Positions 32,315-40,542 of a stretch of DNA of 64,000 nucleotides are shown here, piece after piece. Positions within the stretch are counted from its first letter, which is position 1, and each line of letters starts with the position of its first letter. The DNA lies in contig JADLAK010000006.1 in NCBI GenBank assembly GCA_020848275.1, positions 91,412 through 155,411 on the forward strand. Reading direction: 5' to 3'. This DNA is from Planctomycetota bacterium (lineage in GTDB: Bacteria; Planctomycetota; UBA8742; UBA2392). A model generated the notes under the pieces. It searched no databases, was not told the DNA's origin, and saw only the letters and a list, made by a program, of their open reading frames with translations. The translations under genes and the position numbers were made by a program.

Positions 32315-35047
32315 TTACCGCGCCTTGGACTTGCGGCGGCGGCGAACCAGGGCCGCGCCGATAATCGCCGCCAGCGGTGCGATGGATGTTTGCGCGCCGC
32401 TGATTGCCGTGCAGTCTCCGCCCGGCGGCTGGCGCGGGCCCGAGCCCTTGGTGACGCGCATGCCGAAGGTGAAGGTGCCCTGCAGCCCGAGGTTGTCGGT
32501 CGCTGTCAGCGTCACAGTGTGGGTGATGCCGACGACAGTGAAGATGCCGGAGATCGGGTTGACGGCGTAGGGGTCGGCCGCCGCGGTGGAGGTGAACTGC
32601 GAGGCGATGATGCCCTGCGTGGTCACGTTGGTGATGGACGCCGCAAGCGAGACGGTGCTGCCGACATCGATGTCGCTGACGGTAATGGAGATGAGGTTGG
32701 AGAGCAGGGTCGAGCTCTGGATCACCTCGAGGACGCTGCCGTCGACAACGGGCACGCCCTTGCGCGTCACGGATATCGTAGGCGGCGTGGCGGTGCCAAC
32801 GCTGATGGTGAAAGTGAACGTGCCGGAGACGCCGAAATTGTCCGTCGCCAGCAGCGAGACCACGTGGGTGGTAGAGCCGACGATGAAGCTGCCGGTGAGG
32901 GGGCTGACGGTGTACGGGGCAAGGGTCGAGGCGCTGGAGAACTCGGAGTCGAGCACGCCCTCGGTGGTAATGGCGCTGACCGAGCCGGCCAGCGTGACGG
33001 CCGCGTTGGCGTCACTGTCGTCCACGTCAATATCCAGGTTCAGGGAGGCGATGGTGGTGCCCGCAAGGACGTTAATGGTCGCCGCGTTGGCAATGGGCGC
33101 CGCGCCTTGTTTTACGACGATGGTCGGGGCGGCGCTGGTGGCAACAACAAACGTGAAGGAGAAGGGCGTGGCCGTCCCGAAGTTGTCCGTGGCGGTGAGG
33201 CTTACGACGTGGCTGATCGTTTGCACCGTGAACGTGCCGGCGTTGGGAGTGCGTGAGAACGGGTCGGCCAGCGAGGTCTGGCTGAACTCGGAGTTGAGGA
33301 AGCCCTGGGTGGTGACGTTGCTGACGCTGCCCACCAGCGTGACGGTGCTGTTGGGGTCGGTGTCTGTGATGTTGATGGACATCAGGAGCGACGCCAGCGT
33401 AGCGCCGGGTTCGACGTTGACATTGCCGGCATTCAGCACGGTGGTCACACCGGAGTTGACGGTGATGACCGGGGCGGCGTTGGCGGCGACGGCTATGGTA
33501 AAGGAGAACGTGACGATGTTGCCCTGGTTGTCGGTAACGGTCAGGTCGACGACATGGTTGACCGAGGGCACGTTGAAGGTGCCGGTGGTGGGGCTTAGGG
33601 TGTAGGGATCAGCCATCAGGGCGCTGCTGAACTGGCTGTCGAGGATGCCCTGCGTGGTCACGTTGCTTACTGTGCCTGAAACCGACACGGTGCTTCCGGT
33701 GTCGGGATCAGTCACGTTGATCTGCAGGTTGAGCGAGGCAAGCGTCGCACCCGCGGCGACGTTGACGGTGCCGCCGTTGGTCACGGGCAGGCTGTTGGCG
33801 GTCACGCCCACGACGGGGGGCTGGCCCGTGGTGCCGGCCATGCTGATGTCGTCGACGAGGATTGTGGCGGCGTTGTCCGTGCCCTCGCCGCGGTAACACC
33901 AGCGGTAGATGAGCTTGTCGCCGGTCAGGTTGATGTTCAGGTTGACGGGCGTGCCGTTATTGACGCGGCCCGAGACCTGGTTGGTGTCGAAGTTCGCGGT
34001 GAGGTCAAGTTTGACCCACTGGTTGTTGAGGATGCTTGCGATGGAGGTGGAGGCGGCCGTGCCGCCGATGCCCGCCGGCGTCGAGGTTGCGCCTAGCACC
34101 ACCAGGTTGAAATTGGTCGACGTCAACTCAATGCCCCAGGCGTTGAAGAAGCCCGTGTTGTCGTGCTGGATGACGAACTTGGGTTTGGTCGCGGCCGAGC
34201 CCGATATCGGTTGCTCGATGTACACGTACCAGGTCCAGGTGTAGGTGCCTAACCCGACGGCTGCCGTGATGGTTGGGCTGTAGAAGCGGTTCTGGTCAAC
34301 GATGTTGGCGTCGCGTATGCGCAGCCACTGGGTGGTGCCCGCGGGGCGCGTGCCCGTCACCGTGAGGGAATCGTTTACCGCGCGCACCGTGTATTCGCCG
34401 GGGATGGCGCCGGTGTCGACCAGCACCCAGTTCTGGATATTCGTGATGTCATTGCCGAGGCTGACGTTTTCAAAGGTCGAGCTGCCCGAGGGCCAGGCCA
34501 GCGTGTCCGTCACGGCGCCCGGCGGCGTCGAGTCGGCCGTGCCGAATGTCGGCGTGGCGTCGATGTACCAGTCGTATTGAGTGAAGCCAAACAGGTCCCA
34601 GGCCGCGGTCTGGCCGCCGCCCGGCAGGGGCACGTAGGTCGCCGGCGTTGGCCACTTGCCTGCGGCAAAAGCGACAGTCTCTTTCCCTGTGGTCGCCGAG
34701 CCGCCGTACTTCATGCCGTGGACCAGCTCTGAAGCTGTGTTGTAATTCGGCGAGCGGTACAGCCAGATGTCGCTGATAGTCGGGTTGAGGCCGCCGTTGA
34801 CGGTCAGCACGATGGTCTTGTATTCGCCCGCGGTCCACGAAGTGCCCAGCGAGATCGGCTGGGTATTGTCGGAGTAGAAGAAGTATGCGTCGGTGGCTTG
34901 CGTGAAGGCGGGGCCGCTGTTGTACACCTCGACGGTGTCCGTTGAGGGGCTCACTTCAGTGATGCGCAGGTCGTCAATGGCCGCCGCAAGCGGCGCCGAG
35001 AGGGTCAACAAGATCAACATCACGCCTGCACGAAATGAAAAACGCAT
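32315..35047 (-). CDS. Large secreted protein with lamin-tail-like domain, four Ig-like repeats and a GGDC C-terminal sorting signal
   Basis: This 910-residue protein has a signal peptide (to about residue 22, AAA-IDD). An N-terminal lamin-tail-like domain follows (DLRITEVSPSTDTVEVYNSG, about 25-170). A lectin-like beta region (about 185-410) precedes four repeats of about 105 residues, each with NVxAGxTLASLxLxIxVxDxD and THVVxLTATDNxG (about 415-845). The C-terminus is PPGGDC, then a hydrophobic helix, then RRRRKSKAR. It is probably a surface protein processed like those at 3605 and 20459. No catalytic motif. Ligand unknown. Confidence 0.87.
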   Translation of the reverse strand: MRFSFRAGVMLILLTLSAPLAAAIDDLRITEVSPSTDTVEVYNSGPAFTQATDAYFFYSDNTQPISLGTSWTAGEYKTIVLTVNGGLNPTISDIWLYRSPNYNTASELVHGMKYGGSATTGKETVAFAAGKWPTPATYVPLPGGGQTAAWDLFGFTQYDWYIDATPTFGTADSTPPGAVTDTLAWPSGSSTFENVSLGNDITNIQNWVLVDTGAIPGEYTVRAVNDSLTVTGTRPAGTTQWLRIRDANIVDQNRFYSPTITAAVGLGTYTWTWYVYIEQPISGSAATKPKFVIQHDNTGFFNAWGIELTSTNFNLVVLGATSTPAGIGGTAASTSIASILNNQWVKLDLTANFDTNQVSGRVNNGTPVNLNINLTGDKLIYRWCYRGEGTDNAATILVDDISMAGTTGQPPVVGVTANSLPVTNGGTVNVAAGATLASLNLQINVTDPDTGSTVSVSGTVSNVTTQGILDSQFSSALMADPYTLSPTTGTFNVPSVNHVVDLTVTDNQGNIVTFSFTIAVAANAAPVITVNSGVTTVLNAGNVNVEPGATLASLLMSINITDTDPNSTVTLVGSVSNVTTQGFLNSEFSQTSLADPFSRTPNAGTFTVQTISHVVSLTATDNFGTATPFSFTFVVATSAAPTIVVKQGAAPIANAATINVLAGTTIASLNLDIDVDDSDANAAVTLAGSVSAITTEGVLDSEFSSASTLAPYTVSPLTGSFIVGSTTHVVSLLATDNFGVSGTFTFTISVGTATPPTISVTRKGVPVVDGSVLEVIQSSTLLSNLISITVSDIDVGSTVSLAASITNVTTQGIIASQFTSTAAADPYAVNPISGIFTVVGITHTVTLTATDNLGLQGTFTFGMRVTKGSGPRQPPGGDCTAISGAQTSIAPLAAIIGAALVRRRRKSKAR

Positions 35048-35202
35048 GGGTAAGGTTCCCGGTTAGGTCAGGTCAAACCGTCACTGCAAGCTATTCGAAG
35101 GGGAATGAGTCTAACCCGCGTGCCGGATGTTGCAATCCCGCCGCGCCTTTACCAGCCGCATTTGGCGGGCTTTTGACGGCAGCGCCGCGCTACACTTGCG
35201 GC

Positions 35203-36087
35203 ATGTTTGGCCTGTTCTCGAACCGACGTCGCAGGGCCCTGCGCGCGCAAGCCTCGCCCGCAACATGGCGCGGCATTCTCAAGCGCAACGTGCCGCTGTT
35301 CGCGCGCCTGGATGCCGCCGACCAGGCCGAGTTGATCGGCCACATGCAGGTCTTCCTCGCCGAGAAAAACTTCGAGGGCTGCCGCGGGCTGGAAATCACC
35401 GAGGAAATCCGGGTCACGATCGCCGCGCAAGCCTGCCTGCTTTTGATTCACCGCGAGGCCGATTACTTCCCGCACATGGGCGCGGTTCTGGTCTACCCCG
35501 AGGCCTACCTGACGCGCCACAAACACCTCGACGAACACGGGCTTGAGGAAGATATCGAGCAGGTAAACGTCGGCGAGGCCTGGGAGCGCGGCAGCGTGAT
35601 CCTTAGCTGGGCCGACGTGAAGCTCGACGCACAAGATGTCGACGATGGCTTCAACGTCGTGCTGCATGAGTTCGCCCACCAGCTCGACATGGAAGACGGC
35701 GTGGCCGACGGCGTGCCGGTGCTGCCGGTACGCGGCGCGGCGCGCAAGCCGGCTTATGCCGAATGGGCGCGCGTGATGGAGGAAGAGTTCGCGGCGCTGA
35801 CGCGCTACGCCGAGTGGCTCGACGAGCACTATCCAGAGGACGACGTTGCGGGGGCGTCCCTGCCCCGGTGGCCTGGCCGGCCCGCACCCGCAAAACCAGA
35901 GCCGGCTGAAAGGCCGGCGTTCTTGGCTGCCCACGTGCTCGACCCCTACGGCGCGGAGGACCCGGCGGAATTCTTTGCGGTCGCGACGGAGGCGTTTTTC
36001 GAGGACGCCGCGGCGCTGAAGGAACATCACCCGGCGCTTTATGCCCAGTTGCAGGCGTTTTATAGGCAAGACCCGGCGGGATGGTGA
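35203..36087 (+). CDS. mtfA: MtfA-family (M90) zinc metallopeptidase
   Basis: This 294-residue protein has the zinc-binding HEFAHQLD motif (about residues 151-158) and the downstream EFFAVATEAFFE region of DgsA anti-repressor MtfA peptidases. E. coli MtfA interacts with the repressor Mlc; no Mlc homologue is seen here. Between LDEHYPEDD and LDPYGAEDP there is an extra segment (about residues 214-243) with low-complexity GASLPRWPGRPAPAKPEP. Its DNA contains hairpins (GCCGGCTGAAAGGCCGGC) and is probably a repeat insert. The ATG at 35203 matches the family N-terminus (FGLFSNRRRRALRA). Confidence 0.9.
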   Translation: MFGLFSNRRRRALRAQASPATWRGILKRNVPLFARLDAADQAELIGHMQVFLAEKNFEGCRGLEITEEIRVTIAAQACLLLIHREADYFPHMGAVLVYPEAYLTRHKHLDEHGLEEDIEQVNVGEAWERGSVILSWADVKLDAQDVDDGFNVVLHEFAHQLDMEDGVADGVPVLPVRGAARKPAYAEWARVMEEEFAALTRYAEWLDEHYPEDDVAGASLPRWPGRPAPAKPEPAERPAFLAAHVLDPYGAEDPAEFFAVATEAFFEDAAALKEHHPALYAQLQAFYRQDPAGW

Positions 36088-36131
36088 TGTGAGGCTGGGG
36101 ACCGCCGTAACGTGACACCGTTAAACAAAGT

Positions 36132-36158
36132 CGCGGGTGGCCGGGGGGTCCACCCGCG
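36132..36158. terminator. Hairpin between convergent mtfA and the disordered-protein gene
   Basis: A 9-bp perfect stem CGCGGGTGG-CCGGGGGGT-CCACCCGCG lies between the two stop codons, with AAGT and ACTT beyond the arms. It has no T-run, so termination is probable but not certain. Confidence 0.5.
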
Positions 36159-36179
36159 AACTCGACTTGGCAAACCGCC

Positions 36180-37055
36180 TTAGCGGCTCTCTTCCTGCTC
36201 GTAACGTTGTTCGTACTCGTCGGTTTGCAGACGATTGCGGCGGCGTCCGTTGCTGTCCTCGTCGCGATTCTGGCGGCGGCTTTGCCGGTTGCGTTCCTCG
36301 CGGTCAAAACGCGCCTGCTCTTCATCGCGTTCGTAGCGGGGTTCGTACTCGCGCCCGGTGTCGGGGCTACGATAACGCTCGTAGCGCGACTGGCCGTAAC
36401 TCTCTTCCGAGCGATAACCGCCCTCGTTGTCGTAGGCGTTGGCCCGGATGCCGGGACGTCCGCCCATGTCGTACTCGTTCATCTCCTGGCGCGCGTCGTA
36501 TTCGCCCAGCGGCCGTCCCCGCTGGCCGCGGCGCGGCCGTGACTCGTAGTCGCGGTCGGCGCTGTACTCGCGGCTGCGCCAGCCGCGATCTTCGTCCTCA
36601 CGGCTGCTTGTCCAGTTGCCGCGTTCGTTGCGCCCTGTGTAGGGCACGCCCCAGCTTTCGCGGCCAAGCTGGCGCTCGAAATCGCCCCGCGTTCCGCGCT
36701 CGCCCTGGTTGCGCGAACGGATATCGCTGTCGAGGTCGCGATTGCGGCTGGTGCGGTATTCGTCGCGGGAGCGGCTCCGGCCGCTTTCGTAGCCGTAGTC
36801 TTCGCTGAGGTCGCGGAACTGGCCGTATTCGTCGCGCGGGCGGCTGCTGCGTTCTTCCTCAAGCTCGCGATTGCGCCAGTTGCGCTCGCGCTCGTATTGC
36901 TCGTCGCGGTTGCGGCTGCCGACAAATTGGCCGTACTCGTCGCGCGAACGGTTTGAGGACGTGCGGCTCTGGTCGCGCTCTTGCGAGCGGTTGCGGCCTT
37001 CGTGGCGAGAACGTGAAGCCTGGGAACTGCCGGTGGTGCTGCGATGTTTCGTCAT
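36180..37055 (-). CDS. Arg/Glu/Asp/Tyr-rich intrinsically disordered protein with RDEYGQF repeats
   Basis: This 291-residue protein is almost devoid of hydrophobic residues. It has SRSRDEYGQF-type repeats (at RSRDEYGQFVGS, RPRDEYGQFRD, RSRDEYRTS) and many R-x-R/E-R dipeptides, with Tyr spaced every 8-12 residues. The composition resembles eukaryotic RS/RGG-type or bacterial hydrophilic stress proteins, suggesting RNA binding or phase separation (inference). AGGAG precedes the ATG at 37055. It lies downstream of prfB in the same orientation, with a terminator between. I recognise no family; YGQF-like motifs occur in some stress-associated small proteins. Confidence 0.75.
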   Translation of the reverse strand: MTKHRSTTGSSQASRSRHEGRNRSQERDQSRTSSNRSRDEYGQFVGSRNRDEQYERERNWRNRELEEERSSRPRDEYGQFRDLSEDYGYESGRSRSRDEYRTSRNRDLDSDIRSRNQGERGTRGDFERQLGRESWGVPYTGRNERGNWTSSREDEDRGWRSREYSADRDYESRPRRGQRGRPLGEYDARQEMNEYDMGGRPGIRANAYDNEGGYRSEESYGQSRYERYRSPDTGREYEPRYERDEEQARFDREERNRQSRRQNRDEDSNGRRRNRLQTDEYEQRYEQEESR

Positions 37056-37225
37056 TGCTGTTCTCCTGCTGTCGTTGCGCCCCATACCCGGAGTCACGAC
37101 AAATCAAGAGCCCCAGCCCGTGCGCGGAATCTACTTTGGCACGGATTGTTTTTGAACAAATTGTCGAAAGAAAATTTGAACAAGCGCGAGAAAACCCACG
37201 ATTGCACCACGCCGCGTGGTGGAAA

Positions 37226-37256
37226 CGTGGATTTGAGAGCGGTTCTCAAATCCACG
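37226..37256 (-). terminator. prfB terminator
   Basis: A perfect 13-bp stem (CGTGGATTTGAGA / TCTCAAATCCACG, 5-nt loop) lies 15 bp after the prfB stop codon. On the minus strand it is followed by TTTCC. Confidence 0.75.
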
Positions 37257-37271
37257 GGGTTTTGCAGGCGA

Positions 37272-38403
37272 TTAGCCGGCCTTGGCCGCCGCGGTTTTCT
37301 GGGCGCGGTGCCACTTCAGCTCGGCCTCGATGAAGCCGTCGATCTCGCCCTCCCACACCTTGGCGATGTTGCCGGTTTCGTAGCCGGTGCGGGCGTCCTT
37401 CACAATCGTGTACGGGTTGAGCACGTAGTTACGGATCTGGTAACCGAAGCTGACTTCGCCCTTGGCGCCGTAGAGCTTCGAGAGCTGTTCGTCTTTTTTG
37501 GCGCGTTCAATCTGATAGAGCTTCGACCGCAGCAGTTCGAGGCCGATGGCGCGGTTCTGGTGCTGGCTTCGCTCGCTGCGGCAACTCACGACCAGCCCCG
37601 ACGGGATGTGCGTGATGCGCACGGCGGTCTCGACCTTGTTGACGTTCTGGCCGCCCTTGCCGCCGCTGCGCGAGAAGTTCAGCTCGATGTCGCTGTCCTT
37701 GATTTCAATGTCGCCGACGTCGGCGTGGTAACTTTCGGGCACTACATCGACGCTGGCGAAGCTGGTCTGGCGGCGGCTTTGCGTATCAAAGGGGCTGACG
37801 CGCACAAGCCGGTGCACGCCGACCTCGCCGCGCAACAGGCCCGCCGCAAAGGGGCCTTTGATAAGCGCGGTCGCGCTGCGGATGCCGGCGACTTCGGCCT
37901 CCTGCTGGTCGATGATCTCGACTTCGAAGTCGTGGTTGCGCGCCCAGCGCAGGTAGATTTCGAACAGTTGCGCGGCCCAGTCCGCCGCGTCGTTGCCGCC
38001 CGCGCCGGCCTGCACACTGAGGAAGCAATTGGAATCGTCGCCGGGTTCATCGAGCAGCGAACGCGTTTCGATTTTGTCGTACTCGGCCTGCAATGTGGCA
38101 AGTTGCTGCTCGGCTTCGTTGAAGGTCGCTTCGTCGCCGGCTTCGCTGGCGAGTTCGAGCATCGCGTTGAGGTCGCCAAGCTGGGCCACGAGTTTGGCCA
38201 GCGGCTGGACGATGAACTTCACCTTCTTGATTTCGCCCATCAACGCCTGGGCGGCTTCCGTGTTGTTCCAGAAGTCAGGCGCGGAGGTTTTGGATTCGAG
38301 TTCGGCTAGTTTTTTGCGCTGTCCTTCAAAGTCAAAGCGACACCTGGAGCTTGGTGGTCCGCTCGAGCAACTGATTCGTCTTCTGGAACAGGTCTTCGCG
38401 CAT
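37272..38403 (-). CDS. prfB: Peptide chain release factor 2, expressed by a programmed +1 frameshift
   Basis: RF2 recognises UGA and UAA and releases the nascent chain. Translation starts at ATG 38401-38403 ([15 protein letters not shown]) and runs 23 codons to CTT TGA at 38332-38337. A +1 shift there gives ...[15 protein letters not shown], and the reading frame continues to 37272 for a total of about 376 residues. SPF (about 203-205) and GGQ (about 250-252) match E. coli RF2 positions. The shift site lies after a CAGGTG Shine-Dalgarno-like sequence, as in E. coli, so RF2 autoregulates. Reading only the ATG at 38243 would omit the first domain. Confidence 0.96.
38332..38346 (-). promoter_or_regulatory. 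prfB: prfB programmed +1 frameshift site
   Basis: On the minus strand the sequence is CAGGTGTCGCTTTGAC: an SD-like CAGGTG, a 3-nt spacer codon, the slippery CTT and the in-frame TGA followed by C. This is the conserved RF2 arrangement, in which low RF2 favours the shift. Confidence 0.93.
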
Positions 38404-38582
38404 TTTTCATTTGTCCTTTGTCATTGCTGCGTCAACAGCATAGCACACTTCGCTCGTGCTCGCAGCTTTGCGTTGCATCGCCCCGCGCCTTGGCGACAAT
38501 ACGTTCCAACCCTTCGCTCCCCGCGTCGTTTCAACCCCGTCGCTCATTCGCCTACCCCGATTCCCCATCCGAGGAGTTGTCC

Positions 38583-39398
38583 GTGATTATTCGTGCCTTG
38601 TTTGTCGCCGCCGCAATGGTCGGCATTTCTGTGGTTTCAGGTTGTGCGTCGGGCCCAGTCGGCGTTGACCGCACCGACGTCAAGATCAAGTATGAGCCGG
38701 TCAAGAAGATTGCGCAGTTTGCGGCAACCTACAGCGCCGACATTGGATCACGTTCCGTCGATCTTGAGCAACTCATTCCGCCTTTTGAGGAAGCAACCCC
38801 GACGAAGCGGCAGGTCCTGGTCGAGATGAAGCTGCTTGAGATGTCGCGGGAAATGGCGTCGGACGTGTTCCACATGTCCAAGGGGACCGAAGTCTTCACC
38901 GTTGCCAGTGCCGGCGTGCCCGAGTTGATCGAGACCATGGCCTTTGCCAAAGACCTGACGACGATCAGCGCCCCCAAGCTTGTTTGCCTTGACCAGCAGC
39001 GCGCCAACATTTCGATTCTCGACGAAATCGCGCGTGTTGCTTCCTACGAAATCAGGGAAAAAGACGGCGTGCGCGTCGCCGATCCCGTGGTCGAGACCGT
39101 CAAGGACGGGATGGTCTTTGCCGTGCGGCCGCGCTGCACCGACAAAGGCGTCGAGGTCGAGCTTGAGCTGGTTTCTTCGGCGCTGGTCAAACCCATGAAG
39201 CAGGCGGAGGTGTCGCTGGGCGAGGGTATGACCGGCAAAATCGACCTGGCGGTGCTGAACATCCAGAAGCTGGAAACCCGCGCGCTGGTCGAAAGCGGCA
39301 ATGCCCTGATGATCAACACGCTGAACACCGAAAACGGCCGCGTGCGCGTGCTGGTCGTGACAGTCAAGGCGCTCGAGGACGAAACCAAAGAAGGATAA
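38583..39398 (+). CDS. Lipoprotein with secretin-like domain, paralogue 1
   Basis: This 271-residue protein has a GTG start with GAGGAGTTGTCC upstream and a lipobox VVSGC (Cys21). The mature part resembles the conserved region of secretins: RQVLVEMKLLEMSREMASD, then TISAPKLVCLDQQRANISIL, then DGMVFAVRPRCTDKGVEVEL. It has no N0/N1 domains or pore-length extension, so it is probably not a multimeric gated pore. It is followed by a terminator and then a paralogue at 39517. Possibly an outer-membrane structural lipoprotein; no secretion genes are nearby. Confidence 0.65.
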   Translation: MIIRALFVAAAMVGISVVSGCASGPVGVDRTDVKIKYEPVKKIAQFAATYSADIGSRSVDLEQLIPPFEEATPTKRQVLVEMKLLEMSREMASDVFHMSKGTEVFTVASAGVPELIETMAFAKDLTTISAPKLVCLDQQRANISILDEIARVASYEIREKDGVRVADPVVETVKDGMVFAVRPRCTDKGVEVELELVSSALVKPMKQAEVSLGEGMTGKIDLAVLNIQKLETRALVESGNALMINTLNTENGRVRVLVVTVKALEDETKEG

Positions 39399-39414
39399 GC
39401 GAGCCGCTAAATCC

Positions 39415-39447
39415 AAGGGGGCTCCCCGAAAGGGAGCCCCTTTCATT
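39415..39447 (+). terminator. Terminator between the secretin-like paralogues
   Basis: A 9-bp stem GGGGCTCCC / GGGAGCCCC (39418-39440, loop CGAAA) is followed by TTTCATTT. Confidence 0.8.
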
Positions 39448-39516
39448 TATGCCTGTGAGCATTGGCACCGGCGCGTGGGCCGACCTATGATGCGCGCCTC
39501 TTTTCGGGGTTCCGAC

Positions 39517-40311
39517 ATGCGCCTTACCGCGTTTTTACTGCTGGCCGCGATGGTTGTCCTAGCGGGTTGCTCGTCCTCGCCGGTTGCCGAAGTTCCCAAG
39601 GGCGAATACGACGTCACCTATGCCGCAAGCGTTACCACCACGCCCGTCGAGATGCAGGCCGCCGCAAGCGCCGCCGAGTCCGGCGGGCAGCCGCTGTTCG
39701 TGAAGATGGAAGTGCGGCTGATCGATGTCGACCGCGCCAGGGCGCGGGAGATGATGGGGTTGGCGCCCGACAACCTGCGCGCGCTGAACGACCGTCCGCG
39801 CGCTTACGCCGTCGAGCGCAGCAAGCTTGCGCAGTTGCTTGACGCCCTGCGCACGCGCGAACACGCCAAGATCATGGGCGCGCCGCGGCTGACCTGCCAG
39901 GACCGCCAGCGCGGCGTGGTCACCCTTGGCGCCAGCCATTCCTACGTCAGCGGCTTCGAAGTCACGCAAGCCAAGGGTGCGGTCGTGGCGGACCCGATGA
40001 TCTCGACCATCCAGGACGGGCTGATGGTTTCGCTGCGGCCGGAGGTTGGCTCCGACCGCAAAAGCGTGACGCTGGAAGTACAGCTTGCGCTGGCGCGGCT
40101 GGTGGACCCGATGCAGCAGTTCAAGACCACGGCGCCCGGCGCCAAGGGAGAATTTACGGTGCAGGTGCCGCTGCTGAAGTGCGAGCGCATGCGCACCAAG
40201 GCGCTGCTGCCGGAAGGCAATACGCTGGTGGTGACCGGCCTGCAGGCCGAGCGCGCCGACCGCGTGATCCTGGTGCTGGTCAACGTCGAACTCACCGACA
40301 GCGCGAAGTAA
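39517..40311 (+). CDS. Lipoprotein with secretin-like domain, paralogue 2
   Basis: This 264-residue protein has lipobox VLAGC (Cys18). Its body parallels paralogue 1: LFVKMEVRLIDVDRARAREM, then KIMGAPRLTCQDRQRGVVTL, then DGLMVSLRPEVGSDRKSVTL, then a closing GNTLVVTGLQAERADRVILV. The similarity includes order and spacing, so this is a tandem duplication. It ends a two-gene cluster without obvious partners. Confidence 0.65.
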   Translation: MRLTAFLLLAAMVVLAGCSSSPVAEVPKGEYDVTYAASVTTTPVEMQAAASAAESGGQPLFVKMEVRLIDVDRARAREMMGLAPDNLRALNDRPRAYAVERSKLAQLLDALRTREHAKIMGAPRLTCQDRQRGVVTLGASHSYVSGFEVTQAKGAVVADPMISTIQDGLMVSLRPEVGSDRKSVTLEVQLALARLVDPMQQFKTTAPGAKGEFTVQVPLLKCERMRTKALLPEGNTLVVTGLQAERADRVILVLVNVELTDSAK

Positions 40312-40542
40312 CTTGCGGCGCCAATGAAAAGGACGCGCCGAGCGCTGCATGACCTTTGAATTCAGGGGTGCACGGTTTTTGGCGACGGCGGGTTTCATCA
40401 GGCCGCGACCATCGCTTCGCACGCGCCCTGTCGGGCTTCTGCTTCGCTCGGTCGCGGAAGAAACTCACAACATCCGCCAAACCCCGAAATCGTCTGTCAC
40501 AGACCACTACGCGCGCCCTTTTGTTGTTGGCATCAGAGTTTA
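40312..40542. other. 231-bp gap with no recognisable feature
   Basis: This stretch lies between convergent genes. I see no ribosome-binding site, repeat of the families described here or strong hairpin. Open frames in it have no family features. Confidence 0.5.

Noticed and set aside
37044..38309. 421-codon plus-strand open frame opposite prfB
   Set aside because: prfB is certain, including its frameshift; the opposite frame has no recognisable features.
38243..38403. prfB as a frameshifted pseudogene
   Set aside because: The TGA is the conserved RF2 programmed frameshift context and the frame resumes with the expected DFEGQRKKL sequence.
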